DNA from: an uncultured Muribaculaceae bacterium | Lineage (GTDB): Bacteria > Bacteroidota > Bacteroidia > Bacteroidales > Muribaculaceae | Length of the DNA stretch: 49,161 nucleotides | Direction: 5' to 3' | Assembly: GCA_910585285.1 (NCBI GenBank) | Contig: CAJUDL010000021.1 | Location: 8,630 to 57,790, forward strand | In this document: in pieces, positions 7,235 to 15,934 of the stretch | Numbering within the stretch: the stretch's first letter is position 1 | Layout of the letters: the number at the start of each line of letters is the position of its first letter | Position numbers and translations under genes: made by a program | The notes under the pieces: model-generated | What the model was told of the DNA's origin: nothing | Seen by the model: the letters and a program-made list of their open reading frames with translations, nothing else | Database searches by the model: none

Positions 7235-9457
7235 TCAGGATATTCTTTTTGCAAATTTCACGTCTTTGATTTTCTCTTTCAGACTGCGGCAGATATTTTC
7301 GACAGTTTCGGAATTATCCACCTGCAATGTGATTTCACAATGAAATACTTCCTGCTTGGCATTTATGCTGAGACCAACCATGTTGATGCCGATATCGTGA
7401 GAAATGACTCCGGTGATCTCTTCGAGTATTCCGCGGCGGTCGATGCCGTCGATACTTATTGTGGCGAGAAATCTGTCTGCTACTCCTCCCCATCTTGTGG
7501 CTACGAGACGCGATCCGAAGGAACTCTTGAGACGCATGGCGTTCGGACAGCTCACCTTGTGGACCACTACCTCTTCATTCTCGTTAACGAAGCCGAGTAC
7601 ATCATCTCCCGGTATTGGCTGGCAACATGTGTCCAGTTTGTAGTTGGGCTTTTCCTCATCGGGATGAAGAACGTATATCTCTTTACGGTTGATTGTGGTC
7701 TTTGGTGCTTCAGTCTTTTTTGAAGAGAAAGGGTTGCGCAATATCTTGGAAAGCAGGGATGAACGACTTTTATTCAGGTCTTTAAGCTGTTTTGCCGAGA
7801 GATTTATCTCATCGTTGGCAAGCATCAGATAGAGATCTTCTCGTTCCGAAAGATGGAAATTCCCGAGTATTCTTGCCATAACATCGGGGGAATCAGAGAA
7901 TCCCTCGCGTTCCATAAATTCGCTGTATATTTTCTTGCCTCTTTCTATGAGATGCTTCCTGTCTTTACGTAAGATCGCTCTCAGACGGTTCTGGGCTTTT
8001 GCAGAATTGCAGAACTGCATCCATTCCGGCTGAGGCGTCTGCGATTCAGAGGTTATGATTTCCACCTGATCGCCGGAGTCGAGTTTATAAGAAATTGGCA
8101 CCAGACGATGGTTTATCTTGCCTGCGATGCAGTGGATGCCGAGGTGAGTGTGTATGGCAAAAGCGAGATCAAGCACGGTGGATCCTGCCGGCAGCGTGAT
8201 CAGGTCTCCTTTCGGAGTAAATACGTATATTTCTGCTGAGAAGAGATTGAGTTTGATTGTGTCGAGAAAATCGATTGCATTTGGTTCCGGATTGGCAAGG
8301 ATATCCTTTATGGTGTTCATCCATTTGTCGAGTTCCGTGTCATCGTCATGCACGCCGGTTTTGTATTTCCAATGGGCAGCGTAGCCGAGTTCTGCTATTT
8401 CATCCATTTTGCGGCTGCGGATTTGAACCTCGATCCATTTGCCATCGGGACCCATCGCAGTGAGATGAAGGGCACGATATCCGTTTGCCTTCGGCGTGCT
8501 TGTCCAGTCGCGCAGACGTTCCGGATGCACCTTATGTCCGTCGGTGAAGAAAGTGTAGATCTCCCAGCAATGTATCCTTTCGAGGGCATCGTCGTCATTC
8601 TCGAAGATGACACGCACAGCGTAAATATCATATATTTCTTCAAACGGGATTTTCTTTGTCTCCATCTTGTTATAGATGGAGTATGCACTTTTCACACGAG
8701 CCTTGATTTCATATTTGAATCCTGCGGCATCGAGCTTTTTACGCACAGGATCCACAAATTCCTTTACAATCTCCTCGCGATGCTGCTCGCTTTCACTCAC
8801 TTTCGCCATTATCTCGGCGTATTTTTGCGGATGCTCATATTTGAAAGCGAGATCTTCGAGCTCATCCTTTATCTTGTAGAGTCCAAGGCGGTGCGCAAGA
8901 GGAGCATATACATAAAGGGTTTCTCCGGCAATCTTGTATTGCTTCTCAGGTCGCATGGAGCCGAGGGTGCGCATGTTGTGCAGACGGTCAGCCATTTTGA
9001 TAAGCACCACGCGAATGTCGGTAGACATCGAAAGAAGGAGCTTCCGGAAATTCTCAGCCTGAAGCGATGCCTTGTCACCAAAGATACCACCGGAAATCTT
9101 GGTGAGACCTTCAACAATAGAGGCGATTTTTGGACCGAAATTCGCTTCGATGTCCTCTTTGGTGAATTCCGTATCCTCCACCACGTCGTGAAGAAACGCG
9201 GCGCAGATGGAAGTGGAGCCTAAGCCGAGTTCGGAGATCACGATTTTCGCCACGGCTATGGGATGAAGGATATAAGGCTCGCCGCTGCGGCGGCGCACCC
9301 CTTTGTGGGCAGATTTGGCAAACCGGAAGGCACGTTCGATAATCTCCACTTTCTTGCGGTGGTTGCTTGCGAGATAAGCTTTGAGCACATCCTGATATGC
9401 ATCCTCAATCATCCGGTCTTCCTCTTCGGGCGACATATTTTTGTTATATTCTGCCAT
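7235..9457 (-). CDS. spoT: Bifunctional (p)ppGpp synthetase/hydrolase (Rel/SpoT family)
   Basis: This is the stringent-response enzyme that makes and degrades (p)ppGpp. The 740 residues show the full Rsh architecture. The hydrolase HD domain is about 40-190, with SGEPYILHPIAVA and CAAFLHDVVEDTEF carrying the HD...ED metal ligands, so hydrolysis should be intact. The synthetase domain is about 240-360 (KSAYSIYNKMETKK, YDIYAVRVIF, NGYRALHL, EVQIRS). TGS is near 400-460 (VFTPKGDLITLPAGSTVLDLAFAIH). A Cys-containing CC-like region comes next (DTCCQPIPGDDVLGF), and a C-terminal ACT domain follows (about 665-738). A TAnnTTTG promoter element lies about 100 bp upstream. It is the first gene of the cluster running to slyD. 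Confidence 0.95.
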   Translation of the reverse strand: MAEYNKNMSPEEEDRMIEDAYQDVLKAYLASNHRKKVEIIERAFRFAKSAHKGVRRRSGEPYILHPIAVAKIVISELGLGSTSICAAFLHDVVEDTEFTKEDIEANFGPKIASIVEGLTKISGGIFGDKASLQAENFRKLLLSMSTDIRVVLIKMADRLHNMRTLGSMRPEKQYKIAGETLYVYAPLAHRLGLYKIKDELEDLAFKYEHPQKYAEIMAKVSESEQHREEIVKEFVDPVRKKLDAAGFKYEIKARVKSAYSIYNKMETKKIPFEEIYDIYAVRVIFENDDDALERIHCWEIYTFFTDGHKVHPERLRDWTSTPKANGYRALHLTAMGPDGKWIEVQIRSRKMDEIAELGYAAHWKYKTGVHDDDTELDKWMNTIKDILANPEPNAIDFLDTIKLNLFSAEIYVFTPKGDLITLPAGSTVLDLAFAIHTHLGIHCIAGKINHRLVPISYKLDSGDQVEIITSESQTPQPEWMQFCNSAKAQNRLRAILRKDRKHLIERGKKIYSEFMEREGFSDSPDVMARILGNFHLSEREDLYLMLANDEINLSAKQLKDLNKSRSSLLSKILRNPFSSKKTEAPKTTINRKEIYVLHPDEEKPNYKLDTCCQPIPGDDVLGFVNENEEVVVHKVSCPNAMRLKSSFGSRLVATRWGGVADRFLATISIDGIDRRGILEEITGVISHDIGINMVGLSINAKQEVFHCEITLQVDNSETVENICRSLKEKIKDVKFAKRIS

Positions 9458-9556
9458 ATTCGTGTCTCCTGTTTTGGTGGCTAAGCAAGTATGACTCGCA
9501 AAAAGATGCGTTGACTAATCAATTCATTAAATAATTTCGATGTCATACTTAAATTA

Positions 9557-9564
9557 CAAAGTTA
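9557..9564 (-). promoter_or_regulatory. Predicted -7 promoter element for the spoT cluster
   Basis: On the minus strand this reads TAACTTTG, matching the Bacteroidetes -7 consensus TAnnTTTG. No good -33 TTTG is apparent at the expected distance. It lies 100 bp upstream of the spoT start and is the only consensus element I see in the 9458-9654 gap. Confidence 0.5.
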
Positions 9565-9654
9565 ATAAATTTCGTAAAGATTTCCTCCAATTTTCCGTGC
9601 TTTTTTACTCATTTCCAGGGTTGAGATCGTGCAGAGAACGCAGATACGGCGTAG

Positions 9655-10335
9655 TTAGGGTTGCACTGACAGAATGTAGCCTTTCTTTTTTATGGATGTT
9701 ATGGTCAGGGAGGGGTCGGTGAGGAGGCGGCGGATATAGGTGATCTGCACATTCAGGGCGAGGGAGTTGGAATAGCTGCTGTCGCCCCAGATCTTTTCCA
9801 GAATAATGTCTCGCTCAACCGGTTTGCCGAGGTTTTCAGCCAACATCTGGAGTATTTCGGTCTGGCGCACGGAGAGTGAATGTGTTTCACCGGCATAGGT
9901 AAGAGAGGAAAGATTAGGTCGGAATAAGGTTTCTCCCAACTGATACTCTACATCCTGATTAACGGTCATGCTTTCGAAACGCTCGTTTATTTTCGCTATC
10001 AACTCTTCCGGATAAAAAGGCTTGGGAATGTAGTCATTTCCTTTGAGAGAGAAGCCATGTAACCGGTCAACTTTGTCTGTGCGGTCGGTAAGAAAGAAAA
10101 TAATGACGCGTTTGTCGTTCTTTCTAATGGTTCGCGCCAATTCAAATCCATCGAGTTCCGGCATATTTACGTCAAGAAGAATCAAGTCGGGATAGTATTC
10201 TTTGTACATCTCCAATCCAACCTTGCCATTGTTGGCATATATCACCTCATACCCCTCTACTTCGATGAAGTGTTTGAGGAGTATCGAATTCTTGAGATCG
10301 TCATCTACCAAGAGTATTCTGATTGGTTTCCTCAT
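9655..10335 (-). CDS. OmpR-family response regulator (system 1)
   Basis: This is a DNA-binding response regulator. The receiver domain (about 1-120) has the acidic pair in LLVDDDLKN, the phosphoacceptor Asp in LILLDVNMPELDG, the Thr of FFLTDR and the Lys of IPKPFYPEE. A winged-helix effector domain occupies about 130-225 (LSVRQTEILQMLAENLGKPV, NVQITYIRRLL). I chose the ATG at 10335 because it overlaps the kinase stop codon as ATGA. An in-frame ATG at 10359 would add eight residues inside the kinase gene. It is paired with the kinase just upstream and likely acts on the repeats at 11866-11907. Confidence 0.92.
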   Translation of the reverse strand: MRKPIRILLVDDDLKNSILLKHFIEVEGYEVIYANNGKVGLEMYKEYYPDLILLDVNMPELDGFELARTIRKNDKRVIIFFLTDRTDKVDRLHGFSLKGNDYIPKPFYPEELIAKINERFESMTVNQDVEYQLGETLFRPNLSSLTYAGETHSLSVRQTEILQMLAENLGKPVERDIILEKIWGDSSYSNSLALNVQITYIRRLLTDPSLTITSIKKKGYILSVQP

Positions 10336-11804
10336 TGTGGCAATTTGATTATGAAACATGTTCCCTCTCCCTCCTTGCTTTCTACGGATATCTCACCTCC
10401 ATGAGCATCTATAAGAAGCTTTACGTATGTAAGACCGAGTCCCATACCCGGTTGCTCTCCGACAGATGCTTTCCCTCTGTAAAACCGTTTGAATATATGT
10501 TTTATGTCGCCCGATGGTATGCCATTACCCGTGTCGCTGATATGTAGCTCTACCGTTCCATCAGACTGCAGCGCGCTTGCATTTATTTCAACTTCCGGTC
10601 CCGAATACTTGACTGCATTCTCTATCAGGTTATTCACTATGTTGTATAGATGTGAGCGATCGGCAGATACTTCTATTTCTTGATCAATTCTATTGTTGAT
10701 GACAACTTTCTTATCAGCTGGAGGGTTAATTGCTGATGTCACTGCATCAAAGAGATCATAAAGATTGACATTCTGGAGATTTAATGGTATCTGCTCCACG
10801 TTGTTGAAAGTAATGTCCCTGAGTTTTGAAAAATATGCGGAAAGATTATCGAGGGCGATTCTTGTCTCTGACAACATCTCTCTCTTGATATCTCTGTTTG
10901 ACATCATTTTCTCGTTTTCCAGACCCGATACGCACATCTTAAGTGTTGATATCGGACGTTTCAATTCATGAATCATTGTGGTAATAAAACTGTTGCGCAT
11001 CTTGTCAAGCCGGGAGAGTTTCAGGATTGTAGCGAATTGCAATATCAGACATACTATGAGAAAAATAGAAAGCAGGATGACAATGATAAGACTTCCTAAC
11101 ATATCGTGGAATATCTTAGCCACCGGAAGATGGTAAGATACAACTATACTTTTCTTTTCCAGTTCGGAATATGGCACAGATATGACTGCGGTTGGGTGAA
11201 GTGCCGAGGCATGGCGTATTACAGTTGGTGTCCACTTCATGCTGTCGGTAACAATCAAATCCACGTCAGAATCCAATCCCTTGGCGGTAAGGATCGAGTC
11301 CATGTATTCAGCTCTTAATGGCGATAAGAATTCGGCATCCGCATTTTTAAACGCACCCCATACGGCAGCATCCGATGGAGCATTGCTGACATCGTAGCTT
11401 AGTTTACGGGTTTCCGCCAGTGCCTCATTTTCAAGAACCATGCGTGCGACACGTCTTTTTTCCTCTTCGGTAAGTGGTCTGGTCCCTTTTATACCGAGCA
11501 ATTCGTGTGCGTAATATTTCTGGGATATGATGGTGGCGGTGATCCGGGTTTTGCCGGCATTGTCGGTATCATTGTTGATGTTGTAGCTCGACTGAAATGT
11601 TCGCGGTCCCCTTGTCGAATCAGAAGAATCGTTCCTTGCCTGATTCACCTCCGTTACTGTCTGCACTATCTCCTTATAACCGGAGATCTCATATTCACTG
11701 AGAGAATACTCATATCTTCCGTATAGCCAATAAACTTGCATCGTCAAGAAAGCCAGTATGGCTATTATAGTGATTATATAAAGGGCTTTAATCCGTTTTT
11801 CCAT
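10332..11804 (-). CDS. Sensor histidine kinase (system 1)
   Basis: This is an inner-membrane sensor kinase of 490 residues. A first membrane helix lies at about 9-28, followed by a periplasmic sensor region of ~190 residues and a second helix at about 230-258. A HisKA domain follows with the phosphoacceptor in IHELKRPISTLK (Arg replaces the usual Thr of HELKTP). The HATPase domain has the N box NNLIENAVKYS, G1 DTGNGIP, the F box FKRFYRG and G2 GMGLGLTYVK, so it should be an active kinase. It is coupled by ATGA to its response regulator and divergent from the GLPGLI/beta-barrel pair, which are its probable targets. Confidence 0.92.
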   Translation of the reverse strand: MEKRIKALYIITIIAILAFLTMQVYWLYGRYEYSLSEYEISGYKEIVQTVTEVNQARNDSSDSTRGPRTFQSSYNINNDTDNAGKTRITATIISQKYYAHELLGIKGTRPLTEEEKRRVARMVLENEALAETRKLSYDVSNAPSDAAVWGAFKNADAEFLSPLRAEYMDSILTAKGLDSDVDLIVTDSMKWTPTVIRHASALHPTAVISVPYSELEKKSIVVSYHLPVAKIFHDMLGSLIIVILLSIFLIVCLILQFATILKLSRLDKMRNSFITTMIHELKRPISTLKMCVSGLENEKMMSNRDIKREMLSETRIALDNLSAYFSKLRDITFNNVEQIPLNLQNVNLYDLFDAVTSAINPPADKKVVINNRIDQEIEVSADRSHLYNIVNNLIENAVKYSGPEVEINASALQSDGTVELHISDTGNGIPSGDIKHIFKRFYRGKASVGEQPGMGLGLTYVKLLIDAHGGEISVESKEGEGTCFIIKLPQ

Positions 11805-11865
11805 ATCGCGAAATTACGAAAAATCCCCCAATCACGCCTCCTTCACTCCCGGATATTTAACTCCG

Positions 11866-11907
11866 AGTAATAATTTAGTAATAATTACATAATGTTTGAG
11901 TAATGAT
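11866..11907. promoter_or_regulatory. Candidate response-regulator operator (three direct repeats)
   Basis: AGTAATAAT occurs at 11866-11874 and again at 11877-11885, and AGTAATGAT occurs at 11899-11907. The spacings are 11 and 22 bp, one and two helical turns. Direct repeats in helical phase upstream of a weak promoter are the usual binding layout of OmpR-family activators. They lie between the divergent system 1 regulators and the GLPGLI gene. Confidence 0.6.
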
Positions 11908-11936
11908 TATTTTCGGAGGGAAGAGGGGAGGGATGC

Positions 11937-11944
11937 TAATTTTG
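11937..11944 (+). promoter_or_regulatory. Predicted -7 promoter element for the GLPGLI/beta-barrel operon
   Basis: The sequence TAATTTTG matches TAnnTTTG. No consensus -33 is present at the right distance, consistent with activator dependence. Transcription would start near 11950, which rules out the upstream ATG at 11949 and favours a start at 11967 or 11973 for the gene. Confidence 0.55.
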
Positions 11945-11972
11945 CGCCATGAAACTTATATTACTTATGGAT

Positions 11973-12851
11973 ATGAAGAAGTCTATTTTAGTTTTGGGTG
12001 TAGTGGCGTTTTGTGTGTCTCTTGCTTCGGGCAAGGTTGTGCGCCGGCAGTTGAGTATCTTCCCTAATTCGGTTCCGGAAACGGAAACGCTTGCGAACGA
12101 GACGATGGAGTTTGTGTATGACTATCGTTGCTGTGTCGATACCACCGGTGCTCTTAAGGATAACATATCGAGCGACAATATGCTGTTGCAGATCGGTCCT
12201 GCTGGTTTGTCGAAATTCTCCAGTTATAAGAATCTTACAGTTGATTCTTTGATTATGCGTTCAACTTCCGAGCAGATAGCTAATGCAGCTATGGAAGGTA
12301 AACTCAGCACCGGTGAATATATGACAATCTATAAAAATTATCCATCCGGAAAGCTTACTCATACGGAGAAGATATGTCAGGATTGGTTGCGCTATGAGGA
12401 AGATCTGCCTTCGCAGGAGTGGGAGCTGACAGATTCAGTTACGAATGTGCTCGGTTATGAGTGCCAGAGTGCCCGATGCGTATTCCGTGGCAGGGAATGG
12501 ACGGTATTCTACACCGAGGAGATTCCTCTTGCGGATGGTCCATGGAAACTGCACGGACTTCCCGGGCTTATTATTAAGGCTTCGGATGAGAAAGGACATT
12601 ATACTTTCGAATGCATAGGAATCAAGTCGAAAGCCGATCGTCCGATTACCATCTATAAGGTTCCTTTCAATAGGGTGAATCGAAAGGAATATTATGATAC
12701 CAAACATCGGTATGAAGTCAATCCTTATGCATATTTTGAGGCTACCACCGGAGGACACGTCACTGTGACGGATGAAGCAGGCAATCCATCATTGGATGCA
12801 TATGATCCCATAGAACTTCCTTTTGAATATCTTGAACTCGACTGGAAATGA
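11973..12851 (+). CDS. GLPGLI-family secreted protein
   Basis: This is an exported protein of the Bacteroidetes GLPGLI family, named for the motif seen here as LHGLPGLIIKASDEKGHYTF near residue 200. The N-terminus MKKSILVLGVVAFCVSLASG is a signal peptide. The region before the motif (SAR CVFRGREWTVFYTEEIPLADGPWKLHG) is the conserved family core. The start at 11973 gives the cleanest signal peptide and fits the promoter position; ATGs at 11949 and 11967 are in frame. The stop overlaps the next gene start (ATGA at 12848-12851). GLPGLI genes are often paired with a TonB-receptor-like barrel as here; their biochemical role is unknown. Confidence 0.85.
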   Translation: MKKSILVLGVVAFCVSLASGKVVRRQLSIFPNSVPETETLANETMEFVYDYRCCVDTTGALKDNISSDNMLLQIGPAGLSKFSSYKNLTVDSLIMRSTSEQIANAAMEGKLSTGEYMTIYKNYPSGKLTHTEKICQDWLRYEEDLPSQEWELTDSVTNVLGYECQSARCVFRGREWTVFYTEEIPLADGPWKLHGLPGLIIKASDEKGHYTFECIGIKSKADRPITIYKVPFNRVNRKEYYDTKHRYEVNPYAYFEATTGGHVTVTDEAGNPSLDAYDPIELPFEYLELDWK

Positions 12852-15382
12852 TAAGATATAATTTTCTCATACTTTGCATGATGCTCGGTCTGCTGTCGGT
12901 TTCGGCAGCGGCTCCGGGCAAATTGCGCGGCATTGTGAGAGATGCCGATACCAATGAACCTATACAGGGGGTGATCGTAAAAACCAAGGGAGCGTTTGTA
13001 ACTACCGGCAGCAAAGGCAGTTTTATATTGACTCCTAAAGCCGGTGCTGATTCGATTTCTTTCAGGAGCGTTGGCTATGAGGCATTGACATTGCCGGTTG
13101 CTTCTGATCTTTCTACGGTCACTCTTTATCCCAAGACCACCCGATTAAAAGATGTGATAGTAGCGGCTCCTGACATATATGCCAAAGGCGACACGTTGGT
13201 GTTTAATGTAGCTCGATATGCGAATGCCAAGGACAATGCCATTATCGATGTGATCAAACGGCTTCCCGGGATAAAGGTGGAGGAGGACGGTACCATCAAA
13301 TATCAGGGGAAACCTATCAATAAGTTTTATATTGACGGGAATGATTTCATTGGTGGTCAGTACGGACTCGCCACCAACAACATCTCCCACAAAGATGTTA
13401 AATCCGTAGAGGTTATGGAAAATCATCAGCCGGTGAAAGCCTTGGAGGGGATTGAGTTTCCCGAAGAAGCGGGAATAAACCTGAAGTTGAAGGAAGATGC
13501 ACGCAGTCGTTGGGTTGGTGTCGCCAAGGCAGCTGCAGGAGTGCAACCATTTCTTTACGACGCCTCACTTTTTACAATGCGTATTGCTCCGAAGATTCAG
13601 AACATGTTCACTTTAAAGGCTGATAATACGGGCTGGAATCCGATGAATGAGATAAGGGAACATGATTTCGATGATATGTTTTCTTCGGATTATATTTCAA
13701 ATCTCTGGACCGAATATATCTCGGCTGATATTGTAAGTGCTCCGCTTTCAGAGAAGAGGACACGCGATAATCTTTCGTGGCTTGCCAATGCCATTGCAGC
13801 CTGGAAGAAGGGGGATGCATCAATGCGATTGAAACTTAACTATATGGGTGATCGTCTGGAGTACAACTCCGGCATGACGACCAATTATTTCAGTCAGCAG
13901 ATACCTGATTTTGTTCAAAACAACTCGATGCGCACACAAGAACATGATTTCTCTGCCCAGTTCTATAGTCAGATAAACAAACGAGGATACTATCTCAAAG
14001 ACAAGCTGACGGTCTCGGGCAATCTGTCTAACTCAAATTCGGTTGTTTCGGGCACGGTTGACATTGCCCAGCGGGTAAATCGTAAAGAGTTTTCAGCACT
14101 TAATGATCTCAAACTTGTGAAACGTAACGAAAAGAGATTGTTTTCCCTCATATCGCGTAATGACTTCAAATATAGACCTGATCGTCTGATGGTCCGTGGT
14201 GAGGAGGTCGCAACGCAGAGCATCGGCACTACCGACTTCCGAAGCACAACCGAAACGCAATTCGGACGGATGTCGCGATTCTGGAAATATTTTGTTACGG
14301 CTGGCGTTGATCTTGACTATCACCATTTGAATCTCGACCTGACCGGACTGCAGGATTTTGATAATTCCGGCGTGTATGACACTTTCCTTTCGAATATTTA
14401 TGCAACGCCGCAGATTAACTTCGAGCGTAACGGTTGGCTGGCACAATTTAGAACGCCTGTGAAATGGCTGCATTATTCCATCAAGGGGCAGCATGACTAT
14501 GTGAATGTGGCTCCGAGTTTATATTTGAGACGGACACTCACTGCCAAATCCGAGCTTTCCACATCGTTGGCATACCGTCTCGGTTCTCCGCAGGCATATC
14601 TCAATATTGATGCTCCCGTGTTGGCAGACTATCGGAACATGTTCATCGCTACCAATCCTGATAAGTATACTCAAGACTTGTCGGCATCTGTTTCATATCG
14701 TTATCGGAATCCTATGAAATCACTGTTTTTCAATTTATCTGCCACTTATAATTACAGGCGCAGTTATATTATGTCTAACCAGTTTTTTGTAGGTGATATG
14801 ATTATTTCTTCCTATTCTGATTGTCTCTCAGGCAGTGATACGTGGTATCTCAAGACCGGTCTTAGCAAGGGGCTTGGTCATAGCAAGATGGTTGTGGGTT
14901 TTGATGCCGATGCCTCACGGGCTACAGCTTCGGCAATGCGTGATAATGTCGTTGTTCCTTACCGTCAGCTTACGGCAGGGATAAAGCCCTATTTCAAAGG
15001 AAGTGTCTTACGATGGCTTTCTGTGAATTATGAAGCATCTTATGGTTTCTCCCGACTCTCCATAAATCATGAAGATAACCATTACCACTCGTTTCGACAG
15101 AACGTGTTTGCAACAATCCTGCCGCTTGACGAAATAGAGTTTACCTTCGGTATGGAGCATTTTCTGAACAGTTTTTCTAATGGCAACACCGCCAATCTTC
15201 TCCTGCTGGATGCTTCTGCCGTATGGCGGTTAAACAATAAGATCAGACTTTCGCTCACAGCCACCAACCTTTTGAACAAACGGAGTTATGAATACCAGAC
15301 TTACGGCACCCTCTCATCTTCCACCCACATGTTTCAGCTCCGACCCCGCTCGATCCTTGCCTCCATCCAATACAGTTTCTAA
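12848..15382 (+). CDS. Outer-membrane beta-barrel protein with carboxypeptidase-like domain (TonB-receptor-like)
   Basis: This 844-residue outer-membrane protein has a signal peptide (to about residue 21, VSAAAPG). A carboxypeptidase-regulatory-like beta-sandwich follows (about 23-95: LRGIVRDADTNEPIQGVIV, FRSVGYEAL), then a plug-like region (IIDVIKRLPGIKVEEDGTIK, FYIDGNDFIGG, VKSVEVMENHQPVKAL). A long beta-barrel runs from about 220 to the aromatic C-terminus SIQYSF. It differs from SusC by lacking a paired SusD. Translation is coupled to the GLPGLI gene. The substrate is unknown. It is probably controlled by the divergent two-component system 1. Confidence 0.88.
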   Translation: MIRYNFLILCMMLGLLSVSAAAPGKLRGIVRDADTNEPIQGVIVKTKGAFVTTGSKGSFILTPKAGADSISFRSVGYEALTLPVASDLSTVTLYPKTTRLKDVIVAAPDIYAKGDTLVFNVARYANAKDNAIIDVIKRLPGIKVEEDGTIKYQGKPINKFYIDGNDFIGGQYGLATNNISHKDVKSVEVMENHQPVKALEGIEFPEEAGINLKLKEDARSRWVGVAKAAAGVQPFLYDASLFTMRIAPKIQNMFTLKADNTGWNPMNEIREHDFDDMFSSDYISNLWTEYISADIVSAPLSEKRTRDNLSWLANAIAAWKKGDASMRLKLNYMGDRLEYNSGMTTNYFSQQIPDFVQNNSMRTQEHDFSAQFYSQINKRGYYLKDKLTVSGNLSNSNSVVSGTVDIAQRVNRKEFSALNDLKLVKRNEKRLFSLISRNDFKYRPDRLMVRGEEVATQSIGTTDFRSTTETQFGRMSRFWKYFVTAGVDLDYHHLNLDLTGLQDFDNSGVYDTFLSNIYATPQINFERNGWLAQFRTPVKWLHYSIKGQHDYVNVAPSLYLRRTLTAKSELSTSLAYRLGSPQAYLNIDAPVLADYRNMFIATNPDKYTQDLSASVSYRYRNPMKSLFFNLSATYNYRRSYIMSNQFFVGDMIISSYSDCLSGSDTWYLKTGLSKGLGHSKMVVGFDADASRATASAMRDNVVVPYRQLTAGIKPYFKGSVLRWLSVNYEASYGFSRLSINHEDNHYHSFRQNVFATILPLDEIEFTFGMEHFLNSFSNGNTANLLLLDASAVWRLNNKIRLSLTATNLLNKRSYEYQTYGTLSSSTHMFQLRPRSILASIQYSF

Positions 15383-15394
15383 GTGTTGTTGTAG

Positions 15395-15448
15395 ATTTTA
15401 CGGAAACACAGAAAATCGTGGTTTTAAATTTTACGGATAAAGATTTTT
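15395..15448. repeat. Long direct repeat, left copy
   Basis: This 54-bp segment begins ATTTTACGGAAACACAGAAA and contains a second internal ATTTTACGG about 40 bp along. It matches 20916-20969 at all but about four positions, in the same orientation. Together the copies bound the A+T-rich island. It begins 13 bp after the stop of the beta-barrel gene. Confidence 0.85.
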
Positions 15449-15483
15449 TAGTTTTTGTGGACATTACCAATCATATAGATAAT

Positions 15484-15606
15484 ATGACAAGAAGGATATT
15501 TAAACGTAAGATATATGCCGACATGGTAAAATGGAAGTATAAGATAAGTTCTGCAATTTTGAATTTTGGTTTAAATACGATCTTTAACAGTCAAGTTCTT
15601 GTGTGA
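15484..15606 (+). pseudogene. Possible N-terminal remnant of an AAA/DUF4143-type ATPase
   Basis: This is a 40-residue open frame starting MTRRIFKRKIYADMVKWKYK. The motif kRKIY..mvkWK resembles the first residues of the Bacteroidales ATP-binding proteins that continue with a GARRVGK P-loop, but here the similarity stops after WK and the frame ends at 15606. No P-loop follows. I read it as a broken gene start next to the left direct repeat. The identification rests on a short match from memory and is tentative. Confidence 0.3.
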
Positions 15607-15621
15607 TATGTTATAATATTG

Positions 15622-15629
15622 TAACTTTG
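15622..15629 (+). promoter_or_regulatory. Predicted -7 element upstream of the decayed antitoxin gene
   Basis: The sequence TAACTTTG matches TAnnTTTG and is followed by TAAATTA. The same arrangement (TAACTTTGTAATTA) lies before the intact antitoxin-like gene at 31327, so the promoter appears conserved between the two loci. Confidence 0.5.
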
Positions 15630-15666
15630 TAAATTAGTTTAAAGAACCTCTAAAATAGGATTTGAT

Positions 15667-15837
15667 ATGGCAATGACAATTAAAACATCCCCCGAACTTT
15701 GGGGTGAAGATGCTCGAATCTTTACCGAGGAGGCAGAGCGTAATGGCAAATTGCCTACGCCAAAACTTTCGGTATCACAGCGAGAGATGCTATCCACAAT
15801 GTTGGAAAGTGCCAAAAATATTATATTCCTATCGTAG
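15667..15837 (+). CDS. Small antitoxin-like protein, paralogue of the protein at 31360
   Basis: A 56-residue frame reads MAMTIKTSPELWGEDARIF and onward. It aligns with the 50-residue protein at 31360-31512: IKxxPxLxGxDARxF in both, followed by a Pro/Lys spacer and a SxxxRxxxxxxxExxxxx helix. The intact locus places a GNAT acetyltransferase immediately downstream. Here only a fragment of one remains (15824-15904), in another frame and overlapping the end of this frame. The last residues (IIFLS) are probably not original. Either it is an orphan antitoxin or it is part of a decayed toxin-antitoxin locus. Confidence 0.5.
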   Translation: MAMTIKTSPELWGEDARIFTEEAERNGKLPTPKLSVSQREMLSTMLESAKNIIFLS

Positions 15838-15904
15838 TTATCCTGCTGTCTTGATTGGTCGTCTTGGAGTTAATCATTCATTTCAAGGACAGGGATTAAA
15901 TATT
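15824..15904 (+). pseudogene. Remnant of a GNAT acetyltransferase (toxin) gene
   Basis: This frame reads YRSYPAVLIGRLGVNHSFQG and continues QGLN. It aligns with the acetyl-CoA-binding region of the intact GNAT at 31515-32063 (LRSYPAIKIGRLAISQSAQH), and the QGQG sequence is even closer to the GNAT consensus (Q/R-x-x-G-x-G/A). About 100 N-terminal residues and the C-terminal half are missing. A terminator hairpin follows directly at 15908. Internal deletion of a former antitoxin-toxin pair is the simplest reading. Confidence 0.6.
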
Positions 15905-15907
15905 TGT

Positions 15908-15934
15908 GAGGCTGTGTCATTACGACACAGCCTC
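15908..15934. terminator. Intrinsic terminator-like hairpin
   Basis: There is a perfect 11-bp stem (GAGGCTGTGTC / GACACAGCCTC) with a 5-nt loop, directly after the GNAT remnant. The downstream sequence is A/T-rich but lacks a long T run, so termination is likely rather than certain. Confidence 0.65.

Noticed and set aside
8348..9223. Long plus-strand open frame (291 codons) opposite spoT
   Set aside because: It is fully antisense to a well-conserved gene, and its translation is low-complexity and unlike any family. It is a shadow of codon bias in spoT. The same applies to the other antisense frames, for example 850-1401 and 44216-44965.
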